DNA of 60,827 nucleotides from Bacteriovoracaceae bacterium. GTDB lineage: Bacteria > Bdellovibrionota > Bacteriovoracia > Bacteriovoracales > Bacteriovoracaceae. The stretch is taken from contig JAEUWD010000015.1 in NCBI GenBank assembly GCA_016786485.1, positions 1 through 60,827 on the forward strand, read 5' to 3'. This document shows positions 36,353 to 45,520 of this stretch, one piece after another. Under the pieces are notes generated by a model. That model saw nothing but the letters and a program-made list of their open reading frames with translations, was not told the origin of the DNA and did no database searches. Made by a program: the position numbers and the translations under genes. How positions within the stretch are numbered: the first letter of the stretch is position 1; every line of letters starts with the position of its first letter.

Positions 36353-37092
36353 TGAAGCGAAAAATAGATATAAGGACTTTTTACTCGTAGACCTTCACGC
36401 TGATTTTTTTCGGCAAATTTCAAAAACAATTTAGTGACACTAAGGACACCAAGCTTCACCTGATCAACTTTAATGCTGAGCTCATCTGAAGTAGGAAGAT
36501 AATCCACATTACCTTTCAATTCAAAACTACCACTAAGCTTGGAATATATATTTCCCTGAGCGTTTAATCGCTGATTTCGAATATTAATTCTTAAATTTAA
36601 AATTTCAAACTCATCAACTTTGTCGAAATAACGATAAAGATTTAATCTCATGACATTAAAACAATTCTGAATGAGGCGTTGTTTTAATTCCAGCGATAAC
36701 TCGCCGCCATGACATTCAATCTCCAGTTCTTCCAATAGTAGTGAATCATCTTTATAAACATGAAAATAACGAGGGAAAGATAATTTCGAAGTTTCGACAT
36801 TACTTGAAAAAAGAAATTGCTCCAATTCAAGTGAGGAAAGCGATTTAAAAAAACTTGGGATTTTTTTCATCGAGTATTGTAGACCTGGTAACTGAATTAA
36901 AAAGTCCGACTCTCTTCGCGTTAACTCAAAATGCAAATAATCAGACTTGGCCTCAGGCAAATAAGCTAATTTCAAATCTCCTGTCCCTTGATTCTCCGCG
37001 TAAGCAAAATCTTTCAATTCAAAATCCAGTTTATATCCTTCGTCGAAGCGACAGGAAAATAATAGGACCAGTAATAGAAGAATAAATCGCAT
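36349..37092 (-). CDS. Hypothetical lipoprotein
   Basis: A 247-residue protein whose N-terminus is a lipoprotein signal peptide with the lipobox LFSC (Cys13). The mature part is strand-rich and has no motif I recognise; it may form a lipid-binding half-barrel. The ATG at 37090-37092 is preferred over the adjacent GTG. A GATAAT box six bases upstream of it (minus strand) suggests leaderless expression, though the -35 is weak. Confidence 0.6.
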   Translation of the reverse strand: MRFILLLLVLLFSCRFDEGYKLDFELKDFAYAENQGTGDLKLAYLPEAKSDYLHFELTRRESDFLIQLPGLQYSMKKIPSFFKSLSSLELEQFLFSSNVETSKLSFPRYFHVYKDDSLLLEELEIECHGGELSLELKQRLIQNCFNVMRLNLYRYFDKVDEFEILNLRINIRNQRLNAQGNIYSKLSGSFELKGNVDYLPTSDELSIKVDQVKLGVLSVTKLFLKFAEKNQREGLRVKSPYIYFSLH

Positions 37093-37143
37093 CACTTTAT
37101 TATCATCAACTTAGCGTCATAAGCTACTTGAGCAAAATTTACC

Positions 37144-37172
37144 TTGGTAAAAGAACCGCTTCTGCTTACAAT
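37144..37172 (+). promoter_or_regulatory. Promoter of the pseudo-receiver gene
   Basis: TTGGTA (37144-37149) and TACAAT (37167-37172) are 17 bases apart. A leader of about 11 bases with GAGG then leads to the ATG at 37190. Confidence 0.55.
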
Positions 37173-37189
37173 ATTTAAGTGAGGTACCT

Positions 37190-37729
37190 ATGACAGATAA
37201 AAATGATGAAGCAACTATTGTCGTTGACATAAAAGCGCTCAAAGCGGCACAAGCTGAACCAAAAAATCACGATTTAACCAGTCATAATGTTTCGTTATCT
37301 GATTTATCTTTTGCTATTAATAATGATGAAACAAAAGTGCAAACCATCAGCGCAGAAAAATACAATTTTCCCGTTATCTGTTTTGATTTTACTGATAACT
37401 TTTTTCAAAAAAATATTCAATATTTTCCAAAAGAATTTCGTTACACAGTGACCAACGAGCTACCAAAAATTAATCATTTTTTACAAAAAAATGAATTTAA
37501 AATTCTTTTTCTGTATTACCCAGCAAATCCGAATTTGATTAACCAAATTATCCCGCAAGTAAAAAAGAAATTTCCCTTTTGCAAAGTTGTTTTAGTAGCG
37601 AACGCTCTTGACCCAGAAAAAGTAAAAATTCACGCAGCTTCTGCTGGCGGCGCTCATGAGTATCTCAAGTTCCCACTAACTGAAGTGGTGATTCGTGAAG
37701 CGATTTTAAAACTTCATAGTAAAAAATAA
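37190..37729 (+). CDS. Receiver-like (pseudo-receiver) protein
   Basis: A 179-residue soluble protein. The first 70 residues are polar and probably flexible, with DEATIVVDIKALKAAQ near the start. The C-terminal half follows the receiver pattern: strand KILFLYYP, helix, strand CKVVLVANA, GGAHEYLKFPLTEVVIREAI with the conserved-looking Lys before Pro. The phospho-acceptor aspartate after strand 3 is replaced (LFLYYP), so it likely is not phosphorylated in the usual way. It may bind a partner constitutively. Confidence 0.6.
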   Translation: MTDKNDEATIVVDIKALKAAQAEPKNHDLTSHNVSLSDLSFAINNDETKVQTISAEKYNFPVICFDFTDNFFQKNIQYFPKEFRYTVTNELPKINHFLQKNEFKILFLYYPANPNLINQIIPQVKKKFPFCKVVLVANALDPEKVKIHAASAGGAHEYLKFPLTEVVIREAILKLHSKK

Positions 37730-37733
37730 AAAA

Positions 37734-37751
37734 GGGCCAATTCGATGGCCC
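37734..37751. terminator. Bidirectional intrinsic terminator
   Basis: Stem GGGCCA/TGGCCC with a six-base loop lies between the convergent pseudo-receiver and yceI genes. A T-run follows on the plus strand and a long A-run precedes it, which gives a U-run for the minus-strand transcript as well. Confidence 0.8.
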
Positions 37752-37780
37752 CTTTCTCACTCATTCAGAATTTAATTCAA

Positions 37781-38347
37781 TTAATTTTTAGTAGAGATTT
37801 CTAGCGCGATTTTAACTTCGTCTGCTAGAACGTTTTTACTTAGGTCAGCAACTTTGAAAGTATTATTCCAAGAAATGCCAAACTTATTTCTGTCGATAGT
37901 CGTTGAAGCTGTGAAAACTGGAGCATCAACACTACCTTTAACTTCAAGATTCAAAGTGACGTCTTGAGTCTTATCTTTAATAGTTAATTTACCTTTGATA
38001 TTCGCTTTGTTGTCTTTGATCACAGCTTTTTCAGTCGATGTAAAAGTTAAAGTTTTGAAAGTTGTAGTATCAAAGAAGTCAGCAGTTCTTAAATGCTCAT
38101 CTCTTTTAGCATCTTGAGTATCGATCGAAGCCGCTTGAACCGTGACGTTAACATTTGAAATGGTTTGAGTGGCCTTGTCATAATCAAGTGTGCCTTCATA
38201 TTGCTTGAATTCACCGTTAACTGGGCCGCCAATTTTGTACTTGTAAATTTCGAATCCCACTTTACTTTTAGTAGAATCGATTTTTAGTTGAGCTGCAAAA
38301 GCACTCGTAAATAATGCGAAAGAAAGAACCGTTAGTAAGCATTTCAT
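37781..38347 (-). CDS. YceI-family periplasmic lipid-binding protein
   Basis: A 188-residue protein with a signal peptide (ending TSAFAAQ). The mature part shows the YceI lipocalin-like pattern: LKIDSTKSKVGFEIYKYK at the start, the HLRTADFFDTTTFKTLTFTST motif, and DRNKFGISWN near the end. Members bind isoprenoid or fatty-acid derivatives in the periplasm. AAGGAG precedes the ATG, and a TACAAT box with TTGTAT 16 bases upstream is a likely promoter (38381-38408). Confidence 0.92.
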   Translation of the reverse strand: MKCLLTVLSFALFTSAFAAQLKIDSTKSKVGFEIYKYKIGGPVNGEFKQYEGTLDYDKATQTISNVNVTVQAASIDTQDAKRDEHLRTADFFDTTTFKTLTFTSTEKAVIKDNKANIKGKLTIKDKTQDVTLNLEVKGSVDAPVFTASTTIDRNKFGISWNNTFKVADLSKNVLADEVKIALEISTKN

Positions 38348-38502
38348 GTCATTACTCCTTAATTAGTAAATTGTTAGTTGATTGTATGCTTTGGAGCTAA
38401 TGATACAAGTTCACAATTGTTAGATCTTTGTAAACTTCGAAAGTTGACGACCTACGATGGTTTTAGGAAAATTATCTCATAAACATCGACCAAGGAGTTA
38501 GG

Positions 38503-40182
38503 TTGTTGCTTATAGGAGCTGCTTTATCAGCATGGCTAACCTATGCCCAAGTACCAGACTGGTCCAGTCGGGCCACCCTTGCACATCAAAACGACTTATC
38601 CGACTTTTCTAGTCGGGAAAATATCTACCAATTACCGGTCATGCGTTGGCGCACTAGAATCACCGATGGCAAAAAGCACGCGCTCATCTATCCTATTTCT
38701 ATTACACCTTTATTAATTCCCTACGAACCTATTAAATACTTCTTTGAAGCACCTCGAGGCACACCGCTTCGTCGTTGGCTCTTTGAGGGTATGCAAGATA
38801 TAGCGAAAATGGATCAACTCGATGATCTTTTTAAATGGTTAGGTCTCCATTCTTATCCCAAAACTGCGAGCGAGAATTTTTCTCAAATTCCGGAACTCAG
38901 TCCAACTTATAAAAATTTTCGTCTTGGGGCCACTATCATTGAGCAAAACGAAGCCAAAGGCCTCACATTCAGCTGTGCTGCCTGCCACTCAGGACAACTT
39001 TTTGGAAAAACCATTTTAGGTTTAACCAATCGCTTTCCACGTTCGAACGAATTTTTTCTTTATGGAAAAACCGGCTCACCCTATGTCAGTCCAGAATTAT
39101 TTCACTTAGGACTAAAGGCAACCGTCGCGGAAAAAAAGATGCTCGAAAAATCAATTGACTCCATGAAGTGGGTCAAAATCAAAAAGCCACTAGCGTTGGG
39201 ACTAGATACATCGCTAGCACAGGTAGGTTTAAGTTTAGCTTTACGCGCGGATGATGAATATGCCACTCAAATCAAACAAACTAAAAAGAAGCACCCGCTT
39301 GAAACAGAACCTGCCGATAGTAAACCGGCCGTTTGGTGGAATTTAAAATATAAAACGCGCTGGCTTTCTGACGGGTCGATTATTTCAGGTAATCCTGTCT
39401 TCACTAATTTTTTGTGGAATGAAATTGGTCGTGGAACAAACTTGCATGAATTAGAAAGCTGGCTGCAAAATCATCCTAAAGTAGTTGAAGAATTAACCAC
39501 GATGTTATTTGCCACCAAAGCACCTCAGTATTGGGAGATTCTTCCGATTGAAAAAATCGATGTCGAACGAGCTCGCCGAGGCGAAAAACATTTCCAGCAA
39601 TCGTGCCAAAAATGTCATGGGGAATATCAAAAAGCTTGGTCGAGCGAAGGGGCCGAGCGTTTATCCTTATCTGAATATTTAAGCACGACGAAAGTGATCT
39701 ATCACGCCAAGACACCGGTGATTAATGTGGGAACAGACCCGCAACGCTATCAAGGGATGAATTACTTTTATGAAGGTCTTAACAAACTTAAGATTTCCAA
39801 AATGAGCGGTACCGTGGTGGTGCCCCAGAAGGGTTATGTCCCACCTCCACTGGTTGGGATTTGGGCACGTTGGCCGTATTTTCATAACAACTCTATCCCG
39901 AACTTATGCCAACTCATGACTCCTCCCGCAGAAAGAGTAACTCGTTATTGGTCGGGTGAGGCCATAAACCCAGAGACTGACTTTGATGAAGAATGTAATG
40001 GCTATCCGCTTGGCGATAAAGCACCAGAAAGCTGGAAAACCAAAGACCATCTCTACGAAACAAAGATCAAAGGCTTATCAAACCAAGGCCATTACGAGCG
40101 CATTTTTACGGACGCTAACGGACAAGAAAAGTACACAAAAACCGAAAAAAGAGAGCTCATCGAGTTCCTTAAGACCCTTTAA
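38503..40182 (+). CDS. Diheme c-type cytochrome, MauG/RoxA-like
   Basis: A 559-residue protein. A hydrophobic N-terminal signal is followed by two haem-binding motifs, CAACH at 158-162 and CQKCH at 368-372. PPLVGIWARWPYFHNNSIPNL near residue 450 resembles the distal region of diheme peroxidases and RoxA-type oxygenases. It likely acts in the periplasm as a peroxidase or oxygenase. There is no ATG in frame above; a TTG with AAGGAG 5 bases upstream is the start. A TTGACG/GAAAAT pair 17 bases apart (38444-38472) is a possible promoter. Confidence 0.78.
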   Translation: MLLIGAALSAWLTYAQVPDWSSRATLAHQNDLSDFSSRENIYQLPVMRWRTRITDGKKHALIYPISITPLLIPYEPIKYFFEAPRGTPLRRWLFEGMQDIAKMDQLDDLFKWLGLHSYPKTASENFSQIPELSPTYKNFRLGATIIEQNEAKGLTFSCAACHSGQLFGKTILGLTNRFPRSNEFFLYGKTGSPYVSPELFHLGLKATVAEKKMLEKSIDSMKWVKIKKPLALGLDTSLAQVGLSLALRADDEYATQIKQTKKKHPLETEPADSKPAVWWNLKYKTRWLSDGSIISGNPVFTNFLWNEIGRGTNLHELESWLQNHPKVVEELTTMLFATKAPQYWEILPIEKIDVERARRGEKHFQQSCQKCHGEYQKAWSSEGAERLSLSEYLSTTKVIYHAKTPVINVGTDPQRYQGMNYFYEGLNKLKISKMSGTVVVPQKGYVPPPLVGIWARWPYFHNNSIPNLCQLMTPPAERVTRYWSGEAINPETDFDEECNGYPLGDKAPESWKTKDHLYETKIKGLSNQGHYERIFTDANGQEKYTKTEKRELIEFLKTL

Positions 40183-40184
40183 CA

Positions 40185-40193
40185 TGCTATATT
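40185..40193 (+). promoter_or_regulatory. Extended -10 promoter of nadE, leaderless
   Basis: TG-C-TATATT (40185-40193) is an extended -10 box. Six bases then lead to the ATG of nadE, and no Shine-Dalgarno is present. It begins three bases after the stop codon of the cytochrome gene. The -35 region is weak, as extended -10 promoters allow. Confidence 0.55.
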
Positions 40194-40199
40194 GCCCCC

Positions 40200-41942
40200 A
40201 TGAAAATTTTGATTCACCAGACCCATCACCAAATCGCTGATTTTGAAAATATTTTTTCAGATCTAAAGTCTGCTATTCAAAAAAAAACAGATAAGCCCCA
40301 ACTACATCTATTTCCAGAGCTTTATTTGACCGGCTATCCCCTACAAGACCTTTGCTTACAGCCTTCTTTTTATCAGACATATTTAACTTACTTGAATGAA
40401 CTCAATCAGTTTGTCGTCAAACAAAAACCGGATGAAAAATTACTTCTCGTCAGCGGCCTTCAATATACATTTGACGACAAAGGACTCGCTCAATATATCC
40501 GTAACGTCATTTACGAAATTCGTTGTGGTAAAGAAATCAAAGCTATCTATACCAAAATGTTGTTACCCAATTACGATATTTTTGATGAAAAAAAATATTT
40601 CACACCTGGAACAAAAGCTGAGTATATCGAATTTGCAGGTAAAAAAATTGCCCTGCAAATTTGTGAAGATATGTGGGCCAGCACTTATCACGATCTAGAC
40701 CCAACCGTTATGCTAAAAGGCCTGAATATTAATTTCGACCTTGTCATTAATTTAAGCGCCAGCCCATTTAATCTCTTTAAAAGTGAATCACGTTTTAATC
40801 GCGCGAAAGAAATTTCTAAAACCTTAAAAGCTCCTTTTGTTTACGTTAATCGTGTTGGTGCTGAAGATGAAATTCTTTTTGATGGCAATAGCTTTATTGT
40901 TAATAATGATGAAGTGGTCGCTCAGTTAAAGTCATTTGCGGCGGAAACCAAAGAATTTGCTCTGCCAAAAAAGGAAATCTATCCAGAAGTCACTCCGCAT
41001 ATTCATAATCATTGGGAAGAACTTTTTTCTGCCAATATTGTAAAAAATAATAAAAGTGTTGAACTAAAACCACTTAATGATGAAAATTGTCAGGCACTGA
41101 TTGATTCATTGATTTTTGGCTATCAAGAGTACGCCAAGAAAACGAAACACCAAAAATTTACCGTCGCACTTTCTGGTGGCATGGACTCCGCTCTCGTTCT
41201 AACTATTCTGAAGCTTGGATTACAAGCAGGTCAAACACTTGAAGCGCTTTATATGCCAAGTCGTTTTTCAAGTGATTTGAGTCGCAAGCTATCAGAAGAT
41301 CTATGTAAAAAACTAGATATTCCGCTTTATGTTCTCCCTATCGAAGATTCGTTCAAACAACTTAGCGGCCAAGTGGCAGAACAGTTTGATCAAAAGCTGC
41401 AAGGCCTCGCCCTCGAAAACATTCAAAGCCGTCTGCGTGGATTGATTCTTTACACACGTTCGAATCAGACTGGTTCAATGGTTATCAACACGAGTAACAA
41501 ATCGGAACTGGCAGTGGGCTACTCAACCCTTTATGGTGATAGCGTAGGGGCCCTAAGTTTACTTGGTGATATTTATAAAACAGAAATTTATCAACTCGCA
41601 AAATACATTAATAAAAAATATAACAACTGCATTCCAGAACAAATTTTAAGCCGACCTCCAACCGCTGAATTACGTGAAAACCAAAAAGATCAAGACTCGC
41701 TCCCTGAATACAACGTACTAGATATTATTCTCGAAGGGATTCTTTCTTATCGTTTTAGTGCACATGATCTGATCAAGCTTGGAATCAATACTAACGATGT
41801 TCAAAAAGTTTTCAAACTTTATGCTCAAAGCGAATTTAAACGTAAGCAATTCTGCCCAATCTTAAAGGTGAAGGGCAAAAGTTTCGGCTTTGGTTACCGC
41901 ATACCGCTAACGAAAAACTCACAATTCTATTCGGCCCCATGA
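40200..41942 (+). CDS. nadE: Glutamine-dependent NAD+ synthetase
   Basis: A 580-residue fusion of a nitrilase-like glutaminase domain and an NAD synthetase domain. The glutaminase triad is Glu40 (LFPELYLTGYP), Lys119 and Cys155 (LQICEDMW). The synthetase P-loop SGGMDS is at 325-330, with NTSNKSELAVGYSTLYGD later. It makes NAD from nicotinic acid adenine dinucleotide, ATP and glutamine. It overlaps the AlkB-like gene by 4 bases (ATGA). Confidence 0.96.
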   Translation: MKILIHQTHHQIADFENIFSDLKSAIQKKTDKPQLHLFPELYLTGYPLQDLCLQPSFYQTYLTYLNELNQFVVKQKPDEKLLLVSGLQYTFDDKGLAQYIRNVIYEIRCGKEIKAIYTKMLLPNYDIFDEKKYFTPGTKAEYIEFAGKKIALQICEDMWASTYHDLDPTVMLKGLNINFDLVINLSASPFNLFKSESRFNRAKEISKTLKAPFVYVNRVGAEDEILFDGNSFIVNNDEVVAQLKSFAAETKEFALPKKEIYPEVTPHIHNHWEELFSANIVKNNKSVELKPLNDENCQALIDSLIFGYQEYAKKTKHQKFTVALSGGMDSALVLTILKLGLQAGQTLEALYMPSRFSSDLSRKLSEDLCKKLDIPLYVLPIEDSFKQLSGQVAEQFDQKLQGLALENIQSRLRGLILYTRSNQTGSMVINTSNKSELAVGYSTLYGDSVGALSLLGDIYKTEIYQLAKYINKKYNNCIPEQILSRPPTAELRENQKDQDSLPEYNVLDIILEGILSYRFSAHDLIKLGINTNDVQKVFKLYAQSEFKRKQFCPILKVKGKSFGFGYRIPLTKNSQFYSAP

Positions 41943-42754
41943 AAGACATTTTACCTAAAGGTCTATACTACAAAAAATTCTTTATTAATCGCCAAGAACG
42001 CAGTGATATTTTAAATTATCTAAAAACGCTTTATCCGATTTGGGAGAATCGCTTCTCTGAACATCACCCGCCGCCGCCAGAGGATGAACAACGCGAGCTC
42101 TTACGTCCTGTCTACTGGTTAGGGAATTGGCAATTTGCTTGCCTCGGTTATTATCATCCACCTAAAGGTTATAAATATCGCTGTGTCTATGCAGAGCCAT
42201 ATCCAAAACTTTTAAGAGAACTTATTAACCGCATTGAATTTATTGCGAAAAAAGAACTACCAAAAAACTATATTCCTGAAAAATGGCATTTAAATACCTG
42301 CCTCATTAATTATTATGGCGATAAAATTGAAAATGGGAAAAAAGTCGATCGCGCGCGCGTTGGCGACCATCAAGATTTCGAGCCCGGTCCGGTAGCATCA
42401 CTTTCCTTGGGTGAACGTGCCTTCTTTCAATTTGTAGCAGGAAAATCAACCCTCGGTCGCGAAAACGTCATTTTTGAGCAATGGTTAGAAGACTCCTCTC
42501 TACAAATTTTTGCGGGACCGAAATGGAAAGATGAACTTTTTCATCGTGTACAAAGAGTTGAAAAAAAGCGTAAAGAAATTTTCGATTTAAATACGAAAAA
42601 CTTTGAAACACGCCGGATCAATTTTACTTTCCGTTACGTCCCGACAGAACATTTTCATCACTGGAAGGATTTACCCAAAGAAGATCAAGCCGATACAAAG
42701 GGTTATGTTCAAGAGCTTGCTCAGCATTCAGAATTTTTCAAGAAATTTATTTAG
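41939..42754 (+). CDS. AlkB-like 2-oxoglutarate/Fe(II) dioxygenase
   Basis: A 271-residue protein. Iron ligands are His144 and Asp146 (GDHQDF) with His202 (FHRVQRV). Arg226 and Arg232 in RRINFTFR bind 2-oxoglutarate as in AlkB. AlkB enzymes remove alkyl lesions from DNA or RNA, and this call is best described as AlkB-like because the N-terminal nucleotide lid (residues 35-75) is divergent and proline-rich. Translational coupling to nadE is clear. Its 3' end overlaps the DUF805 gene by 8 bases. Confidence 0.82.
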   Translation: MKDILPKGLYYKKFFINRQERSDILNYLKTLYPIWENRFSEHHPPPPEDEQRELLRPVYWLGNWQFACLGYYHPPKGYKYRCVYAEPYPKLLRELINRIEFIAKKELPKNYIPEKWHLNTCLINYYGDKIENGKKVDRARVGDHQDFEPGPVASLSLGERAFFQFVAGKSTLGRENVIFEQWLEDSSLQIFAGPKWKDELFHRVQRVEKKRKEIFDLNTKNFETRRINFTFRYVPTEHFHHWKDLPKEDQADTKGYVQELAQHSEFFKKFI

Positions 42755-43226
42755 CAAAATAGTTTTTAATTTTTTGCAGCAAGTGCACTTGCGAAGGTTC
42801 ATCTTCATACGAGCTTAAACCAGGAAAAAAGAAGAGAACCAAAACGAGAGCGATATTAAGTGGCAAATAAACAATACCTAAAATATCCATGACAATTGTG
42901 AGAAAAACCGTCAGTTTATTCGTATTCACTTCAAAAATATCATTCACTCTTTTGATAGTAACACAAAAAGAAGTGTATAAAAAAAGCAAGAAAAGCGCTC
43001 CCATGAGGGCCACACCAACACTACCCGTTGGATTTTCTAAAATCTGTTGGTAAGAACGCGCCATCTGCATTGGATCATTAGCGTTATTACCCATCACACT
43101 GATAGCAACAATCGCACCGACCATGGCAATAAAGAAAACCAAAGTCATAATGAGTGAAATTTTAAAATAATCCCAACGGCCCATAAAGCCTTTTGGAATA
43201 AAATAGCATTTCCAAAGATTACGCAT
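42747..43226 (-). CDS. DUF805-like inner membrane protein
   Basis: A 159-residue protein with about four membrane helices. The N-terminal FMGRWDYFKISLIMTLVFF and the central TIKRVNDIF (position of the family's R-x-x-D motif) match DUF805 in layout. The function of the family is unknown. AGGAT precedes the ATG, and the gene follows transketolase by 7 bases, so they may be cotranscribed. Confidence 0.7.
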   Translation of the reverse strand: MRNLWKCYFIPKGFMGRWDYFKISLIMTLVFFIAMVGAIVAISVMGNNANDPMQMARSYQQILENPTGSVGVALMGALFLLFLYTSFCVTIKRVNDIFEVNTNKLTVFLTIVMDILGIVYLPLNIALVLVLFFFPGLSSYEDEPSQVHLLQKIKNYFAK

Positions 43227-43233
43227 AATTATC

Positions 43234-45219
43234 CTATAGTAGTGATTTAACCGCTTTTACAATCGCCACTTCATCGATCTCATGTTTACGGTAAAGTTCA
43301 TCTGCTGAGTAAGCCGACTGACCAAACTCTCCGTGAACTGCAAGTGACTTTAATTTCAAACCACTAAAACCATTATTTAATAATCCATGAGATATAATAC
43401 TACCCATTCCGCCAATTATTTGATGGTCTTCAACCGTTACTAAAAGATTATTTGTTTTTTTAATTTCGGCTTGAAGTTTGGTGTAGTTAGTATCATTCAC
43501 GCTCGCAACGTTAATCACGTTAAGTTGAATATTATCTTTGGCCAAAAGCTCACTGGCCTTAAGCGCTTTTGCTACTTGAGCTCCATTCGCAACAACAGTT
43601 GCTGCCGTTCCCTTTTTAAGAATCTGAAATTCGCCCAATTGGTATTTCGCATCCTCCGAATACTTCTTTGGAAAATTTTCACGACCTAAAAAGAAAACAT
43701 ATGAATAAGCATGTTCGCCAGCTTCACGACTTTTTATAATCGAAGTAATCGCTTCGTACATCAGGGCTTCCGCTTCCTCTGAACAAGACAGAACCACCGT
43801 CTTCACGTAAGGAATCGCCGAAGTCGCCGCGAGATAAGTTAAACTCTGGTGGCTTGCTCCGTCCGCTGCATCTTGAAAACCTGTATGAGAAAAAACTGCA
43901 ATGATAGGCGCCTTTGAAAGACTCGCCATAATCAAAGGTAAATTTCCTTTCGTCACACCAAAAGCGGCAAAAGTATCAACGATCGGAACAAAACCGACTT
44001 TCGACATACCCGCAGCAGCGCTCACCATATTTGATTCAGCAATCCCAACATCCACTGACAAGTTTGGATAGGCCTTATGAAAGTCTGCCATTCCCGTTGA
44101 GCCTTGCAGGTCAGATGAAATTGAAAAAACAGGGAGACCTTCTTTGGCCGCACGAATCGCCGCTTTCGAAATTCCTACCTGGATTTTTTCGGTTGGTGTT
44201 GTATCACCTGAACTTTTACTTACGGTTGGTTTTACAATCGAAGCTTTCGCCCAATCTAAAAACTCAGCAGGTGCCTTATCATGGTAAATTTCATTTACGA
44301 ATTTCAATAAATCTTCGCTATAAGCTTTAAGCGGAAAACCATGTCCACCAGTTTTGCTTTCAGCGGTACTCTTCACTCCATAACCTTTGGTCGTTTTAAA
44401 TACGAGTGCTACCGGCGCTTTTGGGTTACTCTTCACGTCTTCGAATGCACGCTCGAGTGTTTGGTAAGCTAGTTCGAGATTGTGTCCATCTTCAATAAAG
44501 ACTGTTTTCCAACCTAAGGTTTCCAGGGTACGGAAAGTTGGCTTCATATCAAATGAGTCATCATTAATTCGACCCGATAATTTTGTATTATTGTCAGAGA
44601 TAATTAAAACGAATGGATTTAATTTTCCTTTTGAGGCCAATCCAGCAATCGCAGCAAAAGCTTCTCTCGCTTCACCTTCCATCGCTGCGCCATCAGACAG
44701 AGCACAAATCGTCGTACGGCTATTTTTTGCGACAATATCCCCCATCGCCAAACCTTGCGCCTGCGCCAGTGCTGAACTCAAAGGGCCATTACTTAAGAGG
44801 ACACCCTCTGGATATAAATGAGCTTCACCATGGCCAGTCAGTTTCGATTGAATACTTCTGAATTTCCAAAGGTCATCAAAACTTAATCCACCTAATTTCC
44901 AATTAGCGCGAAGAGCGTATAAGCCGTTTTCTGCATGTCCAATATCATTCACGAAATTGAAATGCTCAAACCAATTTTTTTCCTTAAACATTATTGAGTG
45001 AAGGGCCGACATGACTTCGGCCATCGCCGCAGGACCACCCCAGTGACAAGCAGCTCCGCCGTTAACAGCATACATATCCATAATCGCCACTAAAGCTCTC
45101 GTTGCTTTGGGATCGGCACAGATAACTTCCTTGCCGCTTTTACTTTTGATTTTGACTTGGTAGACCGGTTGATTTTGAGGTGTATTAGCTAACAGAATTT
45201 CTTCTTGAATTAATTTCAT
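43234..45219 (-). CDS. tkt: Transketolase
   Basis: A 661-residue thiamine-diphosphate enzyme of the pentose phosphate pathway. GHAENGLYALRANW, LSDGAAMEGEAREAFAAI with the GDG-like cofactor site, the catalytic Glu region DVGIAESNMVSAAAGMS and HQSLTYLAATSAIP are visible. The start at 45217-45219 is preferred over an upstream ATG because AAAGGA stands before it. It follows a 66-residue gene by 40 bases. Some members of this branch act as 1-deoxyxylulose-type or dihydroxyacetone synthases, but transketolase is most likely. Confidence 0.88.
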   Translation of the reverse strand: MKLIQEEILLANTPQNQPVYQVKIKSKSGKEVICADPKATRALVAIMDMYAVNGGAACHWGGPAAMAEVMSALHSIMFKEKNWFEHFNFVNDIGHAENGLYALRANWKLGGLSFDDLWKFRSIQSKLTGHGEAHLYPEGVLLSNGPLSSALAQAQGLAMGDIVAKNSRTTICALSDGAAMEGEAREAFAAIAGLASKGKLNPFVLIISDNNTKLSGRINDDSFDMKPTFRTLETLGWKTVFIEDGHNLELAYQTLERAFEDVKSNPKAPVALVFKTTKGYGVKSTAESKTGGHGFPLKAYSEDLLKFVNEIYHDKAPAEFLDWAKASIVKPTVSKSSGDTTPTEKIQVGISKAAIRAAKEGLPVFSISSDLQGSTGMADFHKAYPNLSVDVGIAESNMVSAAAGMSKVGFVPIVDTFAAFGVTKGNLPLIMASLSKAPIIAVFSHTGFQDAADGASHQSLTYLAATSAIPYVKTVVLSCSEEAEALMYEAITSIIKSREAGEHAYSYVFFLGRENFPKKYSEDAKYQLGEFQILKKGTAATVVANGAQVAKALKASELLAKDNIQLNVINVASVNDTNYTKLQAEIKKTNNLLVTVEDHQIIGGMGSIISHGLLNNGFSGLKLKSLAVHGEFGQSAYSADELYRKHEIDEVAIVKAVKSLL

Positions 45220-45259
45220 GGGGACATCCTTTGTACCCACATACATTAACTAATTTTAT

Positions 45260-45460
45260 CTACTCCTCCAAGTCCTTGCTGATTAATTTATTCAGACCTT
45301 TATTTTCAAATTCAATCTGAAAAAAATAATCGCTAACGAATTGAATCCAATTCTCCAATTTTAATTCTTCTTTGAGACTCTGAAGAAATCTCCATTTGTC
45401 CGTAAGCTCTTCCTGAGTTCGAGTGAGTTCATTTTGCCAGTTCATTAAGAGAAGTTTCAT
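45260..45460 (-). CDS. Small helical protein upstream of transketolase
   Basis: A 66-residue acidic, helix-forming protein (NELTRTQEELTDKWRFLQ, LKEELKLENWIQFVSDYFF) with no membrane segment. It is supported by a very strong Shine-Dalgarno AGGAGG 7 bases before the ATG. It lies between the TetR gene and transketolase in the same direction, so is probably cotranscribed with transketolase. The family is not recognised. Confidence 0.65.
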   Translation of the reverse strand: MKLLLMNWQNELTRTQEELTDKWRFLQSLKEELKLENWIQFVSDYFFQIEFENKGLNKLISKDLEE

Positions 45461-45486
45461 AATACCTCCTTGTTCTATTTTATATC

Positions 45487-45496
45487 CGAACGTTCG
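45487..45496. promoter_or_regulatory. Operator-like palindrome upstream of the small gene and transketolase
   Basis: Perfect palindrome CGAACGTTCG. It lies in the 60-base gap after the TetR stop and between weak minus-strand boxes TAGAAA and TAAAAT that are 17 bases apart. This would let a repressor, perhaps the adjacent TetR, control the downstream pair. Confidence 0.45.
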
Positions 45497-45520
45497 TACT
45501 TTCTAGTCGGCAAATTTTTT

